From: Halopseudomonas pelagia
Lineage (GTDB): Bacteria; Pseudomonadota; Gammaproteobacteria; Pseudomonadales; Pseudomonadaceae
DNA: 64,000 bases
Assembly (NCBI RefSeq): GCF_009497895.1
Contig: NZ_CP033116.1
Span: 4,402,001-4,466,000 of the forward strand
Reading direction: 5' to 3'
Shown: one piece after another, positions 34,081 to 44,318 of the stretch
Position numbering within the stretch: the first letter of the stretch is position 1
How the letters are laid out: every line of letters begins with the position of its first letter
Program-made: the position numbers and the translations under genes
The notes under the pieces: model-generated
Seen by the model: the letters and a program-made list of their open reading frames with translations, nothing else
Database searches by the model: none
What the model was told of the DNA's origin: nothing

Positions 34081-34716
34081 CTATTGAGCATCCGCGAGGC
34101 TATGGCTCAACGCCCTAGAGCTACATTTTTTCGAGATACTTGAAGCGGGCTCGTTCAAGTAATTGAGCATAGGCTCAAATACTTCCCTCCAAAGCTTTTC
34201 TTCACCATCCCACTCCCCTTCCACGCGAACTAAGTGCTCATAGGGTTGGCGTACTTGCCTATCTATCAGGGCTTTCCTTAGAAACCAGCGCGGAACGTAA
34301 AGGCTCCCCGAAATTTCTTTAACCATGGACGCGGGAATAGTGATTGTGTGCGTATACACTGCTTCAACTGGAACGCGATAGTCTTCGGGATACCCAACGT
34401 AGACTGCCAGGACCCGTACCTTCCTGCTTTTCTCGGTCGGGCCTTTGCCGGCGGCCTCAACTTTTGCTAGCGAAGACGTGCAGACTTTTATCCTGTCGCA
34501 CAACCGATTATACGAAGAACGCGCTGTTTCCTCACATGAAAAGCTCTGCAATATCCGCCCATTTATCTCTCCGTAGCCGCCCAGCCAAACGTCAACGTTG
34601 GCAAACGGCAACTCCAATTGCAGGCTGCGCGCAGTAGCTCTGATGGGCAGCTCTATGGAATGTATTCTGGTCCTGGTGTTGGTGACTAGGGAATAAATCA
34701 GGGTCGTGGGGTGCAT
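34081..34716 (-). CDS. Hypothetical protein in the HEPN/RM region
   Basis: A 211-residue protein that I do not recognise. It starts at ATG 34716 with AAAGGAGA just upstream. It lacks a signal peptide or membrane segment and has a mixed alpha/beta look, with LELPFANVDVWLGGYGEING and VRVLAVYVGYPEDYRVPVEA as beta-rich stretches. It lies between hsdR and the tRNA-like/HEPN unit, all on the minus strand. A 54-bp gap separates its stop from the tRNA-like sequence. A role in the same defence locus is only a guess from position. Confidence 0.6.
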   Translation of the reverse strand: MHPTTLIYSLVTNTRTRIHSIELPIRATARSLQLELPFANVDVWLGGYGEINGRILQSFSCEETARSSYNRLCDRIKVCTSSLAKVEAAGKGPTEKSRKVRVLAVYVGYPEDYRVPVEAVYTHTITIPASMVKEISGSLYVPRWFLRKALIDRQVRQPYEHLVRVEGEWDGEEKLWREVFEPMLNYLNEPASSISKKCSSRALSHSLADAQ

Positions 34717-34851
34717 CGCGTATCTCCTTTAAATGAGTTGATACGATCGTGCACAAAAAATTATTCGCCCGCGACCCAATCGGGTGTCACAAACTGGAGT
34801 GGCTCAAAACCGATGCGGAGCCTTGCTAAGCCAGAGAGGCGCTTTATCAGC

Positions 34852-37800
34852 TTACAACTCTTCCCTCTCAGGCTGCGGCCCCAGACTCTTCAACATCTGC
34901 AAGACCAACAACGCAAACTTGCGACCGCTGACTTCGTTGTCCAGCACATCCAGCGACAGCTTTTCATGGTCCGTCATGGCGTCCAGCACGGTGTCGACGA
35001 CGCGCTTTGGGAAAAGACCGTGCATTACCTGTTCTTCGCTGTGGTTGCTTACCTGCGCCATTACATCGTCCTGCCGGCTAATGCGCTGGGCTATTCCGGT
35101 GAGAAACTGCAGCTGATCGTCGTCGCCAACCTCAGCGCCAAACAGATCATTCAAGGCTTCTATGATCTCCGCCAGGCGCTTCTTTTCTGCGTCGTGAGGT
35201 TTGCCTGAGCCAATACCGGTAGCAGGGTCTAGGCCCCATTCGCCTTTCTCGTCCTCCAGCCTCAACTGATGCTCAGCCGTTTTCGTAAGGCGGTAATGGG
35301 TAAGCTGCAGGTCGCCCACATCCACGTTCTCCTGCTCAAGCTGCTCAACGCTGAGCAACGGGTACAGATGGCGCGCGAATACACACAAGGCTTCCAGGTC
35401 CCGATCTTCGTAAGGGACTATCTGCGACAGAAACTCATATAGCCGCACGAAGCTCTGCAGGTTTTTGCGAAACAACGTGAGCTGGTCGAGCTGCTCGCCG
35501 GCTTCCTTAAGATCGTGCTCGGCCCTCTTCAAGCCCGTGCTGTCGCCATTGGCCTCAGCGTTGCGCTTGTAATCCAGTGCGTGTTGGCGGGCATCCTGGC
35601 TGAAACGGTATCGCTTGGCGAAACGGTCCTTGGCCGAGTAGCAGTGGTAACTCAGCTTGGAAGCTGGGGCCTTGGGATCAAAGAAAGCCAAGGCAAAAGC
35701 CTCCACCTCAGAACGGTAGTAGATACCCTCGGCATCCAGTTTCTTTTGCAGATCATAGAGGATCTGTGGATCCGTAACGTCGTTCAGTTCGGCCTTGGCG
35801 TAATAGGGCAAGAAGGCATCAAGGATGTCTTTCGGATCGTTGAAGAAATCGAGAATGAACGTCTGTTTGCTGTCACCGAAGGTCCGATTCAAACGCGACA
35901 GAGTCTGCACGCAATCAACGCCCTGCAGCTTTTTGTCCACATACATGGCGCACAGCTTGGGTTGATCGAAGCCGGTCTGATACTTGTTAGCCGCGATCAT
36001 TACGTTGAAATCCTGGGTATCAAATGCTTTTGCCAGATCGCGATTGTTCAGCCCATCATTGAGCAGACTACTGTTCTCCGTTACTTCCTCAGGAATCACA
36101 TCATCAGGCAATACGCTGCCAGAAAAGGCGACTAGCGGATGCACATCGTCATAGCCTTGCTGTGTCACGTAAGCCTTGACCGCAAGCTGGTAACGCACAG
36201 CCTCCTGGCGGCTTGCAGTGACCACCATGGCTTTGGCTTGCCCATTGAGCAGGTGCCGCACGTTGGCGCGGAAGTGCTCAACAATAACCTCGACCTTCTG
36301 GTTGATGTTGTATGGATGAAGCCGTACCCAACGCGCCAGTTTCATGCGGGCTTTCTTGCTGTCGACTTCCTCGTCGTCGGCATCGGGGTGAGCAATTTTC
36401 CAGGCGGTGCTGTAGGTCGTGTAGTTGCGCAGCACATCGAGAATGAAACCTTCTTCGATTGCCTGACGCATGGAATACAGGTGAAAGGGCTCAGGCTTGT
36501 TGTCCGAGCTGGGCGGTAACGTAGCTTCAGGCGGACGACCAAACAGCTCCAGCGTCTTGGCCTTGGGCGTAGCAGTAAAGGCGTAGTAGCTGATCCGCTC
36601 GTTCGGTCCGCGTGCGGCAACGGCTGCATCCAGCAGCTCCTCGGCGCTAACCGACACTTCTTCCTCGTCCTGCTCTAGAGCATCACTACCTAAGATCTGT
36701 TTCAGTTTGCTAGCTGAGGAACCGGTCTGAGAGGAGTGGGCCTCGTCGGCGATAACTGCATAACGCCCAGCAGCCAGCTTTGGGTGTTTATCCAAGGCAG
36801 CAAACAAAGCAGGAAAGGTCTGGATGGTAACGATGATGATGCGCGTCTGCTCAGACAACGCCTCGGCCAGCTGCTCTGATTTGCTCTGGCTACCAATATC
36901 CCTGCTTATCGGCCGAACTACACCCTGGGCATGCTCGAATTGATAGATGGTGTTTTGCAGCTGGGTGTCCAGCACGGTGCGGTCAGTAACCACGATCACC
37001 GAGTTGAATAGCTTGTTGCCCTGAGCGTCGTACAATGAGGCTAGCTGGTGGGCAGTCCAGGCGATCGAATTGGATTTGCCCGAGCCAGCGCTGTGTTGAA
37101 CCAAATAGCGCTGCCCTGGGCCTTCGCTGCGCGTGGTATCAATCAGCTTGTTGACCACTTCCCACTGGTGGAAGCGGGGAAAGATCAGCGTTTCCTTGGT
37201 GATCCGCTTACCGTCAAATCCTTCACTGGTCTGCTTGTCCAGGTGCAAAAAGCGTCCCAGCACCTTGAGCCAGGCGTCTGGCTGGAAAACCCGGTTCCAC
37301 AGATATTCAGTAGCGTATTGGCTTTCATCTGTGGGCATGGGGTTGCCAGCGCCATTCTCCTCTGTACCTTGGTTAAAAGGCAGAAAAAAGGTGTCCTTGC
37401 CTGCCAGTTTGGTGGTCATCGCCACTTCGCTTTGGCCTACGGCAAAATGCACCAATGCGCCGCGCTTGAAAGTCAACAGCGGCTCGGGTTTGCGCGTGAC
37501 CGGGTCCAGCGGCGGTCGATCATAACGGTACTGGCGCTTGGCATTCTCTACCGTTTGCTTGAACTCACTCTTCAGCTCTAGCGTCGCTACTGGGATGCCG
37601 TTGACGAACAGCACCAGATCCAGCCTGGGGTTGTAGCCCTTTCCTGCGTCAGCCGCTTCGCGGGCATGGGGCGAGTACGAAACCTCCTGAACCACACGCA
37701 GGCGGTTGGCCTGGTAGCGGTTAAGGGTATCGGGATTCATGCCATGGTCAGGCTGGAAACTGCACAGATCGATCTTTACCCCTGGCAGCTTGAAGCCATG

Positions 37801-38058
37801 GCGGAGCACATCCAGCGTGCCATGCTGTTCCAGTTCGCGTACCACCTTTTGAATCAACACTGCATCCGGATCTTTGGGATTAGCCTTGCTGAACTTGTCC
37901 CACCGGTCGGGCCAGGCTTCCTTGAAATAGCCCAACAGGTCTTCTGGATAAAGGGCTACGCGACGGTCATAGCCGCTGGCAGGACCTGCCAGCCAGCCCT
38001 GCGCGGTCATCGCGGCGATGATATCCGACTGGAATTGAGCTTCCTTGCTGTCCGCCAT
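34852..38058 (-). CDS. hsdR: Type I restriction endonuclease subunit R
   Basis: A 1068-residue HsdR. The N-terminal nuclease domain has the PD-(D/E)xK residues D147 and E161-x-K163 (YNPRLDLVLFVNG and ATLELKS). The SF2 motor has Walker A S-A-G-S-G-K-S at about 323-329, DEAH in VIADEAHSSQTG, and further motifs such as YAFTATPKAKTLELFG. It translocates and cuts DNA when bound to HsdM2S at unmethylated sites. It is third in the hsdM-hsdS-hsdR operon, and its ATG directly follows the hsdS stop. The protein looks complete and functional. Confidence 0.94.
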   Translation of the reverse strand: MADSKEAQFQSDIIAAMTAQGWLAGPASGYDRRVALYPEDLLGYFKEAWPDRWDKFSKANPKDPDAVLIQKVVRELEQHGTLDVLRHGFKLPGVKIDLCSFQPDHGMNPDTLNRYQANRLRVVQEVSYSPHAREAADAGKGYNPRLDLVLFVNGIPVATLELKSEFKQTVENAKRQYRYDRPPLDPVTRKPEPLLTFKRGALVHFAVGQSEVAMTTKLAGKDTFFLPFNQGTEENGAGNPMPTDESQYATEYLWNRVFQPDAWLKVLGRFLHLDKQTSEGFDGKRITKETLIFPRFHQWEVVNKLIDTTRSEGPGQRYLVQHSAGSGKSNSIAWTAHQLASLYDAQGNKLFNSVIVVTDRTVLDTQLQNTIYQFEHAQGVVRPISRDIGSQSKSEQLAEALSEQTRIIIVTIQTFPALFAALDKHPKLAAGRYAVIADEAHSSQTGSSASKLKQILGSDALEQDEEEVSVSAEELLDAAVAARGPNERISYYAFTATPKAKTLELFGRPPEATLPPSSDNKPEPFHLYSMRQAIEEGFILDVLRNYTTYSTAWKIAHPDADDEEVDSKKARMKLARWVRLHPYNINQKVEVIVEHFRANVRHLLNGQAKAMVVTASRQEAVRYQLAVKAYVTQQGYDDVHPLVAFSGSVLPDDVIPEEVTENSSLLNDGLNNRDLAKAFDTQDFNVMIAANKYQTGFDQPKLCAMYVDKKLQGVDCVQTLSRLNRTFGDSKQTFILDFFNDPKDILDAFLPYYAKAELNDVTDPQILYDLQKKLDAEGIYYRSEVEAFALAFFDPKAPASKLSYHCYSAKDRFAKRYRFSQDARQHALDYKRNAEANGDSTGLKRAEHDLKEAGEQLDQLTLFRKNLQSFVRLYEFLSQIVPYEDRDLEALCVFARHLYPLLSVEQLEQENVDVGDLQLTHYRLTKTAEHQLRLEDEKGEWGLDPATGIGSGKPHDAEKKRLAEIIEALNDLFGAEVGDDDQLQFLTGIAQRISRQDDVMAQVSNHSEEQVMHGLFPKRVVDTVLDAMTDHEKLSLDVLDNEVSGRKFALLVLQMLKSLGPQPEREEL

Positions 38059-39450
38059 TTATAAGACCTCTTCAAATTCTTGTACGGGAGTTTGCTTCCA
38101 ATCTGGTGGCTGCCAGCTGCGTACGTCGATTTTCCCGGTGACGGCGGCGGAGATTAAAGCAGAGCGGCGCTCTTGCAGTAGCCCCTTCATCTCAAGGGAT
38201 TCGCCGAGCAAACAATCCAGACCACCTAAGATTTTATTCAAATACCGGGCAATCTTCCTTTGCTCGGAAACCCCAGGCCGCATCAGACAGTAGTTAATGA
38301 CCGTTGAAATATTCACATGGGGGGCCGTTGCTCCCACCGTATCAACCTCGCCTTGCCTATATGTGGCGACAGAATTTAGCTGATACATGAAGAACTCAGG
38401 ACAAATGCCGTCACAGACACGCAATTGCATCATTCTCTGTCCAAGCGCATACAGGTCGGCCTTAGGAATCAAAGCTGCATGCCCCCACCGCTCTCCTTCA
38501 CGGCTATATACGACGTCATTCTTTCCGAGAATCATGCGGCGCGTACGATGGGTGTACTGCTCACGATCTAATCGATACATCCGGTCAGGCTTAAGTACGC
38601 CTTGATCAATATCTGCAGTTCGAATTACAAGATAGTCACCATCTGGATCATAAATAGGGGTCTCATGCGGGCAGTCTACAACCTGATCTGTTACGAACTT
38701 CAGTTTTGTCACCGTCCAGTGCGCCGGCACTTCGCCCAGCCACTCAACACCGGAGTCCTTCATCGGCACGGTGGGATCGAGGCCTTTGGTGACGGCGTGG
38801 GAGATCACCGCCTGGCGCTTTTCCTTGAGCAGTTCGACCAGGCGCTGCTGTTCTTCAATCAGGGTGTCGATGCGGGCGGTTTCGTGATCGAGAAAGCGGG
38901 CGATCTGGGTTTGTTCTGAAGGAGTCGGAAAACAAAAGAATTCCTGCAAATAAGACTCGGCGTCTAGGTTCTGAATACCCGTAACCTGTTTCACGGAAGG
39001 GTAATTAACTCGTCCCCCATAAAGGCAACCGAAGGCATAACAGAGAAACTGACTATCGAACCCAATTAGCGGGCGCATTCGCGCTACGAAGTTCGATGTA
39101 ACGGCCTCGAAATCGTGCTTGAACAATACTACACAGCCTACAAGCGTTTTCTCGCCGCCTCCAGACTTCTCGATCAATAAGTCCCCCAGCTTGATCAATC
39201 TCGACTCTTTTTCTTTAGGAGTAATACTGCGGTAGGTCAGTTTATCAAGCCCGACCGTGGCAAACGATCTTTCAAAGTCGGCTACTCGTATGACCGCAAT
39301 ATCGTTTTCGCCGTCAGGCTCCTCCCCCCACAAGCCATTTTTGCAACCGTCTACGGCTCGCTTCAGTGCATATATTGGCCAATGCCGCGGCACGTTGCCG
39401 AGCCACTTTATCCCAGAGCACTTGTAGTCTGCATACGCCGGCAAACTCAT
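38059..39450 (-). CDS. hsdS: Type I restriction-modification specificity subunit S
   Basis: A 463-residue HsdS with two target-recognition halves. Repeated boundary motifs are visible: [20 protein letters not shown] at the start and [20 protein letters not shown] near residue 228. The coiled spacers are [20 protein letters not shown] with [20 protein letters not shown], and a second [20 protein letters not shown] with a following [16 protein letters not shown]. The protein sets the DNA sequence read by the complex. It overlaps hsdM by four bases. The two TRDs are different from each other, so a bipartite site is expected. Confidence 0.92.
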   Translation of the reverse strand: MSLPAYADYKCSGIKWLGNVPRHWPIYALKRAVDGCKNGLWGEEPDGENDIAVIRVADFERSFATVGLDKLTYRSITPKEKESRLIKLGDLLIEKSGGGEKTLVGCVVLFKHDFEAVTSNFVARMRPLIGFDSQFLCYAFGCLYGGRVNYPSVKQVTGIQNLDAESYLQEFFCFPTPSEQTQIARFLDHETARIDTLIEEQQRLVELLKEKRQAVISHAVTKGLDPTVPMKDSGVEWLGEVPAHWTVTKLKFVTDQVVDCPHETPIYDPDGDYLVIRTADIDQGVLKPDRMYRLDREQYTHRTRRMILGKNDVVYSREGERWGHAALIPKADLYALGQRMMQLRVCDGICPEFFMYQLNSVATYRQGEVDTVGATAPHVNISTVINYCLMRPGVSEQRKIARYLNKILGGLDCLLGESLEMKGLLQERRSALISAAVTGKIDVRSWQPPDWKQTPVQEFEEVL

Positions 39451-41432
39451 GCCGACAGCCCCTCAATCATCTGCTTGATGCGGTCGGTACAGGCTTTCAG
39501 ATCACGATCGATTTCCTCCAGCGGACGCGGCGGCTGGAAAACATAAAAGTGCCGGTTGAAGGGGATCTCGAAGCCGACGATACCAACCTCGCCATCCTGC
39601 GCATCGGTCTTGCTCTCATCGATCCAGGCATCTGAGACGTGAGGTTTCACTTCCCGTTCAAAATAGTCGTAGACCGACTCACCTAGCGGCACGTTCTCGT
39701 TATCGCGCAATCCTGTATCCGGCTCTGGCTTGCCCTTGCTCATGCAGATATCGGCTTCCGGATCACGCTCACTCAGGGCATTGAGCAGCGCCTTAAGTTC
39801 TGCCGTGGCCGGGAATACATCGTGGTTGCTCAGCGCCTTTTTCAGCAGCTTGGTGAACTGTTCCCGGTTGCGGTGCTGCAGGCTGGCGTCCATCGACTCC
39901 AAGGCGCTTGTAAGGCGCTGCTGGGCGGCAGCATTGAGCTTCTGGATAGCCTTTTCTTCCAGCACCCGCTCGATGCGTTCGGCAGTGGTCTGGAAGTTAA
40001 GCCGTAGCGGGCGCTCGACAGTGATGCGCCGGTAGCCAAAGGCGTCGATGGGGAAGATCTTGCTCTGCGGCGTTTCCTCGAAGCGACCGTAGAGCCGCAC
40101 CAGTTCATCGATCTGTTCGTCGGTTATGTACTGACGCTTGCTGCCGAGGGATTTGCGCATCTTGGAGAAGTACTTGCTGCCGTCAATCAGCTGAACCTTG
40201 CCGTTGCGCGCAGCCACCTTATGATTGGAAAGCACCCACACATAGGTAGCGATACCGGTGTTGTAGAACATATCGGTGGGAAGCGCGACGATGGCTTCGA
40301 CCAGATCGTTCTGCAGCAAGTAACGGCGGATCTCTGATTCCCCGGAACCTGCGCCCCCCGTAAAAAGCGGTGAGCCGTTGAGAATGATGCCGATGCGAGA
40401 TCCACCGTCTTTTGCTTTGCGCATCTTGCTGACCAGGTGCAGCAGGAACAGCAATGAGCCGTCAGACACTCGCGGCAGACCCGGACCAAATCGGCCATCG
40501 AAACCCTTGAGGCTGTGCTCCTCGGTGATCTGCTTCTGTACCTTTTTCCATTCCACACCGAAAGGCGGGTTGCTGAGCATGAAGTCAAAGTGGTTCTCAC
40601 TGCCGGGCAGTTGATCATCCGATAAGGTATTGCCGAGCTTGATGTTGCCTACCGTCTGCCCCTTGATCAGCATGTCTGCCTTGCAGATGGCATAGGACTC
40701 GGGGTTCAGTTCCTGGCCAAACAGCGAAACGGTGACATTGTCGCTGATGGACTGAATGTACTCCTCGCCTTCGGACAGGAAGCCACCCGTGCCCGCTGTC
40801 GGATCATAGATAGTCACGATGCTATTGGGCTTGAGCTTGTCGTCCTGACCAGTGATCACCAGCGAGGTAGTCAGGTGAACGATGTCACGCGGGGTGAAGT
40901 GCTCCCCGGCCGTTTCGTTCGAGCTTTCTGCAAATTTGCGGATCAACTCCTCGAACACAATACCCATGCCAAAGTTGCTGATGCGCGCCGGGCTCAGGTC
41001 CGTGGCAGCAAAACGCTGTACTACCTGATAGAGCAGATCGGCGGAGGCCAACTGCTGTACATAATCCTCAAAATGGAAATGATCGAAGATCTCCCGGGCG
41101 TCCTTACTGAAGGACTGCACGTAGCTCATCAGGTCGTCGGCAGTCTGGGTATCCGACAGGGTGCCAAGGGACAGAGGCGAAGCATTGAAAAACTGCAGCC
41201 CTCCCGCAGCGCGCAGTAGCATCTGCTCACGTACCAGATCTGGTCGGCCCTCCTGGGCTTTGGCCTCACGGATAACCGCCTGCCGCGTCGGCTCAAGCAC
41301 GCACTCCATACGCCGCAGCAGGGTAAAGGGCAAAATGATTCGGCCGTACTGTGATTGCTTAAAATCGCCACGCAGCAGATCGGCAACGGACCATAGGAAG
41401 GCGGCGGTTTGGGAGTGATTTTCCGTGTTCAA
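39447..41432 (-). CDS. hsdM: Type I restriction-modification methyltransferase subunit M
   Basis: A 661-residue HsdM. The SAM-binding motif is [13 protein letters not shown] and the catalytic adenine-N6 motif is NPPF in [14 protein letters not shown]. An N-terminal helical domain ([20 protein letters not shown], then [16 protein letters not shown]) precedes them. The start is set at TTG 41432 because AGGAG lies seven bases upstream and homology-like sequence begins there. The frame extends to 41510 without a site. It modifies host DNA and forms the core complex with HsdS. First gene of the operon. Confidence 0.92.
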   Translation of the reverse strand: MNTENHSQTAAFLWSVADLLRGDFKQSQYGRIILPFTLLRRMECVLEPTRQAVIREAKAQEGRPDLVREQMLLRAAGGLQFFNASPLSLGTLSDTQTADDLMSYVQSFSKDAREIFDHFHFEDYVQQLASADLLYQVVQRFAATDLSPARISNFGMGIVFEELIRKFAESSNETAGEHFTPRDIVHLTTSLVITGQDDKLKPNSIVTIYDPTAGTGGFLSEGEEYIQSISDNVTVSLFGQELNPESYAICKADMLIKGQTVGNIKLGNTLSDDQLPGSENHFDFMLSNPPFGVEWKKVQKQITEEHSLKGFDGRFGPGLPRVSDGSLLFLLHLVSKMRKAKDGGSRIGIILNGSPLFTGGAGSGESEIRRYLLQNDLVEAIVALPTDMFYNTGIATYVWVLSNHKVAARNGKVQLIDGSKYFSKMRKSLGSKRQYITDEQIDELVRLYGRFEETPQSKIFPIDAFGYRRITVERPLRLNFQTTAERIERVLEEKAIQKLNAAAQQRLTSALESMDASLQHRNREQFTKLLKKALSNHDVFPATAELKALLNALSERDPEADICMSKGKPEPDTGLRDNENVPLGESVYDYFEREVKPHVSDAWIDESKTDAQDGEVGIVGFEIPFNRHFYVFQPPRPLEEIDRDLKACTDRIKQMIEGLSA

Positions 41433-41616
41433 GGTACTGCTCCTGAAAAATATATTCTTCTGGGGGCAGCTTACCTGCTGGGTTTTGCCAATGGTAGAAA
41501 TGGCCGTCATAAAACCCAGCTTGATTCACTTCCCGCGAACCCTGTTTCATTTTTGCGGATGAGCTGCGATCACGCATTAACAGTAATAATCGTAGGATTA
41601 TTACTGTTACTCCTGA

Positions 41617-41961
41617 CTATCCCACACCCGTGCCGCTGAGGAGCGGACCGAGTGAGGACCCTGCGTAAGCTCCCCAGAATAGACAGGTCAACCGCTCAAT
41701 CCGACGCATCTCGACTGGTGTCTTGAAGCTGGCCAGCCCTGCACATACGATTAGGAGCAACGCCCCAAGCATTAGAGCGTTGAGCAGCTGTCGGCTCATG
41801 AGGATTTCGAGGAAATTTGAACAAGGCCATGGAAGGGACCTCGAGGCGAGAGCGCCCGGGATTGCTGCCAGCGCTCCTCCGATAGCGCATGCCACCATAA
41901 ATTGGGACCGCGACATCGAGAGCTTACCGATTTTGACCACTTTATTGCTAGATACATTCAT
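41617..41961 (-). CDS. Small membrane protein, hypothetical
   Basis: About 114 residues from ATG 41961. Hydrophobic segments are MVACAIGGALAAIPGAL near residue 25 and LLNALMLGALLLIVCAGLAS near residue 65, with a third near the C-terminus (FWGAYAGSSLGPLLSG). The basic N-terminus suggests insertion in the inner membrane. It sits behind a perfect 13-bp hairpin that contains its ribosome site. I do not recognise the family. It lies between hsdM and an unknown gene, all on the minus strand. Confidence 0.5.
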   Translation of the reverse strand: MNVSSNKVVKIGKLSMSRSQFMVACAIGGALAAIPGALASRSLPWPCSNFLEILMSRQLLNALMLGALLLIVCAGLASFKTPVEMRRIERLTCLFWGAYAGSSLGPLLSGTGVG

Positions 41962-41996
41962 GATGACGACTCCCTCATTGGTTGGAGTCGTCATCA
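41961..41996 (-). promoter_or_regulatory. Hairpin sequestering the ribosome-binding site of the small membrane protein gene
   Basis: A perfect 13-bp inverted repeat (TGATGACGACTCC at 41961-41973 and its complement at 41984-41996) with a 10-base loop. On the minus strand the second arm includes the GGAG Shine-Dalgarno sequence and ends at the ATG of the gene starting at 41961, so translation could be blocked by the fold. Confidence 0.55.
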
Positions 41997-42031
41997 TCAA
42001 TCAGTGAAACGGTGTCACCAGCGCAAAATCA

Positions 42032-42790
42032 TTAATCTCCCAGATTTTGCGAGCGAACAAGGGCGACGATCGAATCGTACCTATACTCTTTTTCAGTTAG
42101 GCGGTATTGAATCAACGCTTCTGTTAACTGCTTCGGAAAGGGCATATCTTGCCTGTGCGCGTAGTTTTGTAGTCGCGTCTGCAGACGCTTTGGATTCAGT
42201 GAACAGATGTGCTGCCAGACAGTTTTTTTGAGTGCATAAAAACCATCGTCTGAGTTATTTCTTATCTTTGATAAAGTGCCATTTTTTTCAGCCAAGGTCT
42301 TTGTAAACTGCTTCAGGTCCTGCGCGCTCATACCTAATGATGAACGAGTAGCTTTGATTTGCGATGCCCTCTCCCTATCCTCACAGCAGATAAACCAGAT
42401 CAGAGCGACGTAAAAGCCCTCTGCCCATTTTTCATTTTCCGCCATTATTTTCATTGTACGAGCGATTTCCTTCTGCGATCCCCAATCCTTACGCCGATAG
42501 CGATAAATCTCGAGAACCTGCCATGCCATTTCATTAGAGCCCGCATGCTGCAGATAAATCGGCAAGCGAAGCCAATGCACTATGGATAGCTTGGATGCCT
42601 TCGGTGACCATAAGACGTCTTCCAGAATACCTACCGCGGCCAGCGCGTCACCTAGCTTAAAGTAACTCGCCGCGTCATTAAGTATTTGCCTCATGTCATA
42701 GCAGCTCACAAACCCAGGCTTACAGCCGTTAGGGTTCGATACAGCGGTAACCGGGATTTTCATTGCGATTATTTCAGTAAGGCTCGACAT
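42032..42790 (-). CDS. Hypothetical protein
   Basis: A 252-residue soluble, mainly helical protein of unknown family. It has tetratricopeptide-like spacing in the middle (AASYFKLGDALAAVGILEDV, then AGSNEMAWQVLEIYRYRRKD), which may be a TPR-like repeat region, and a charged C-terminus. Base composition is lower in GC than the flanking chromosome. The start may be ATG 42790, with AGGAG seven bases upstream, or an internal ATG at 42763. It lies among small island genes of the same strand. No function is proposed. Confidence 0.55.
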   Translation of the reverse strand: MSSLTEIIAMKIPVTAVSNPNGCKPGFVSCYDMRQILNDAASYFKLGDALAAVGILEDVLWSPKASKLSIVHWLRLPIYLQHAGSNEMAWQVLEIYRYRRKDWGSQKEIARTMKIMAENEKWAEGFYVALIWFICCEDRERASQIKATRSSLGMSAQDLKQFTKTLAEKNGTLSKIRNNSDDGFYALKKTVWQHICSLNPKRLQTRLQNYAHRQDMPFPKQLTEALIQYRLTEKEYRYDSIVALVRSQNLGD

Positions 42791-42898
42791 AGGTACTCCT
42801 CAAAAGTGTGAGAAGAAACGCTACCAATAACGGCTATCCCGTTCATCCGAATCAGGGGTCAAAAACATTGATCACCGCTGGCTATCACTTACTCAATT

Positions 42899-43324
42899 TT
42901 ACCCATGCCCGACGACCCCCGGCGTTGGTAACGGTAATTCAGCTATCAAAGCTCGAAGACGCCTCGATTGCCAATTCTGAATTGCACCATCCCAACCTGC
43001 GCGCGCATTCAACTCCTCAAGGAGAGCATCAAGCTTGCCGTCGCCAATGGCTGGCGCGAAGAAAAGGATTTCCTGCGGCACATCTAGGAAAAATGAGCTC
43101 GCCGAAAGGACCTCATTGCCCAATTCTTCGCAGTATCGACGCGTCCAAATGCGCCACTGGTAACTCGGATACTGACCGACCAGTTCATCAAGAGCGACTT
43201 CGTTACCCTTTTGCATAATGTAAACCTCAGCCAAAAGCGTATTGTCTAGTGCATTATCGGTGTCACAAGCGTCTGGAAATGCGTTTCCCCGACACCAATA
43301 CACATGACCACTGCAGTTTGGCAT
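42899..43324 (-). CDS. Hypothetical protein, possible 3' part of a frameshifted gene
   Basis: A 141-codon frame. The part from NALDNTLLAEVYIMQKGNEV to the end has coding character (SASSFFLDVPQEILFFAPAI, LDALLEELNARAGWDGAIQN). The first 20 or so residues are cysteine-rich and overlap the upstream frame 43246-43485. No good ribosome site precedes ATG 43324. The two frames together would make one protein of about 200 residues after a shift near 43250-43320. I do not recognise the family. Confidence 0.45.
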   Translation of the reverse strand: MPNCSGHVYWCRGNAFPDACDTDNALDNTLLAEVYIMQKGNEVALDELVGQYPSYQWRIWTRRYCEELGNEVLSASSFFLDVPQEILFFAPAIGDGKLDALLEELNARAGWDGAIQNWQSRRLRALIAELPLPTPGVVGHG

Positions 43325-43485
43325 TCGAGGCGCTGGCGCCAGTCAATGACTCCCGCATCACAAAGGCATGATAAATACTCTTCGATCCACACAATGACTC
43401 CAATCGCTGACGACTCGTCTCGCATCAGAATTTTTAACTGAGCGCCCAAGATTGGGAACCGGTTAGCCAAATTGAATAACACCAT
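43246..43485 (-). CDS. Hypothetical protein, possible 5' part of a frameshifted gene
   Basis: An 80-residue frame from ATG 43485, with a G-rich site upstream. LFNLANRFPILGAQLKILMR and VIVWIEEYLSCLCDAGVIDW have a natural composition. It ends by overlapping the next frame (42899-43324) by 79 bp in a different register, so it may be the 5' half of that gene. Function unknown. Confidence 0.4.
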   Translation of the reverse strand: MVLFNLANRFPILGAQLKILMRDESSAIGVIVWIEEYLSCLCDAGVIDWRQRLECQTAVVMCIGVGETHFQTLVTPIMH

Positions 43486-44318
43486 TTCTACCCCCCATTT
43501 GAGTTGCGCCAATGTGAAAGATGAGTAGTCTCAAATTAGCAGGTGAACATCCGTCTCGAGATGTTTGGTGCTGCAAGTGATGCCTATACGCACCCTGCAG
43601 CACATGCCCCATTCCCCAAGACCCAGCCCTACTTTGCAGCTACGGACTCTGTGTCAGCACCTCCCCTAATAGTTGGATTTGCGCTCCTTGCGCACGTGGA
43701 TGACCCAACCACGTGCTGTGCGAGTACCACTCGCACAACCCAGCGCGACTACGTCGCGCATCCGTGCATAGCACGGCTATGTCAGGCTCAAAAACCGGCC
43801 TGACATAGCCGTGCTAGAGCCTACAGACGAGTTTCGCGCACAGAGTTCAACGCACGATTTCAAAAGGCCATATCCTGCCCATCGCCGGCGCGCTATGATG
43901 ACCTTGTTGATATCGTGAGCACTTTGTTCACGCGTGCACCACCACGTTAATCTGATGTGTTTCTGCGCCATGCTGCAATTCAGCGGCAGATGCACTAGGG
44001 CTTGCTCCGGCTCTTAATTTGGATGCGCAGTAACTCATCTGCTCAAAATGGGATGCTTTTTGCCGAGCCATACCGCATCGCATGTTCGACGCGACGGCTG
44101 AGCTGAAAGCTGCTTTACGAGTCAATGTAATAGGGCGAGACCAGTCCGAGCCCGCATGTGACATGCGAACAGGGGCGAATAGGCTACAAGCCGCTGAGCC
44201 AGAGTTTGGCCAGTCATTCTTACAATGCATTCGAACATCTCGTTTTTACACCCCACTTCGGTGGCGCGCCTATTTCCTCTTGGATATCGTGTTCCAATTG
44301 CTCTGACTGGAATACAAG
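43486..44318. other. Long gap without a clear gene, holding a 19-bp palindrome
   Basis: About 830 bp with no convincing gene. Three overlapping minus-strand frames between 43777 and 44325 have odd composition, rich in serine, arginine and cysteine, and no ribosome site. They may be remains of decayed genes. The hairpin at 43769-43816 is the only strong structure. Confidence 0.5.
43769..43816. repeat. Perfect 19-bp inverted repeat with 10-base loop
   Basis: The left arm TAGCACGGCTATGTCAGGC (43769-43787) is exactly matched by its reverse complement at 43798-43816, around the loop TCAAAAACCG. No T run follows on either strand, so it is not a standard terminator. It may be a recombination, replication or protein-binding site of the mobile element. 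Confidence 0.85.
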
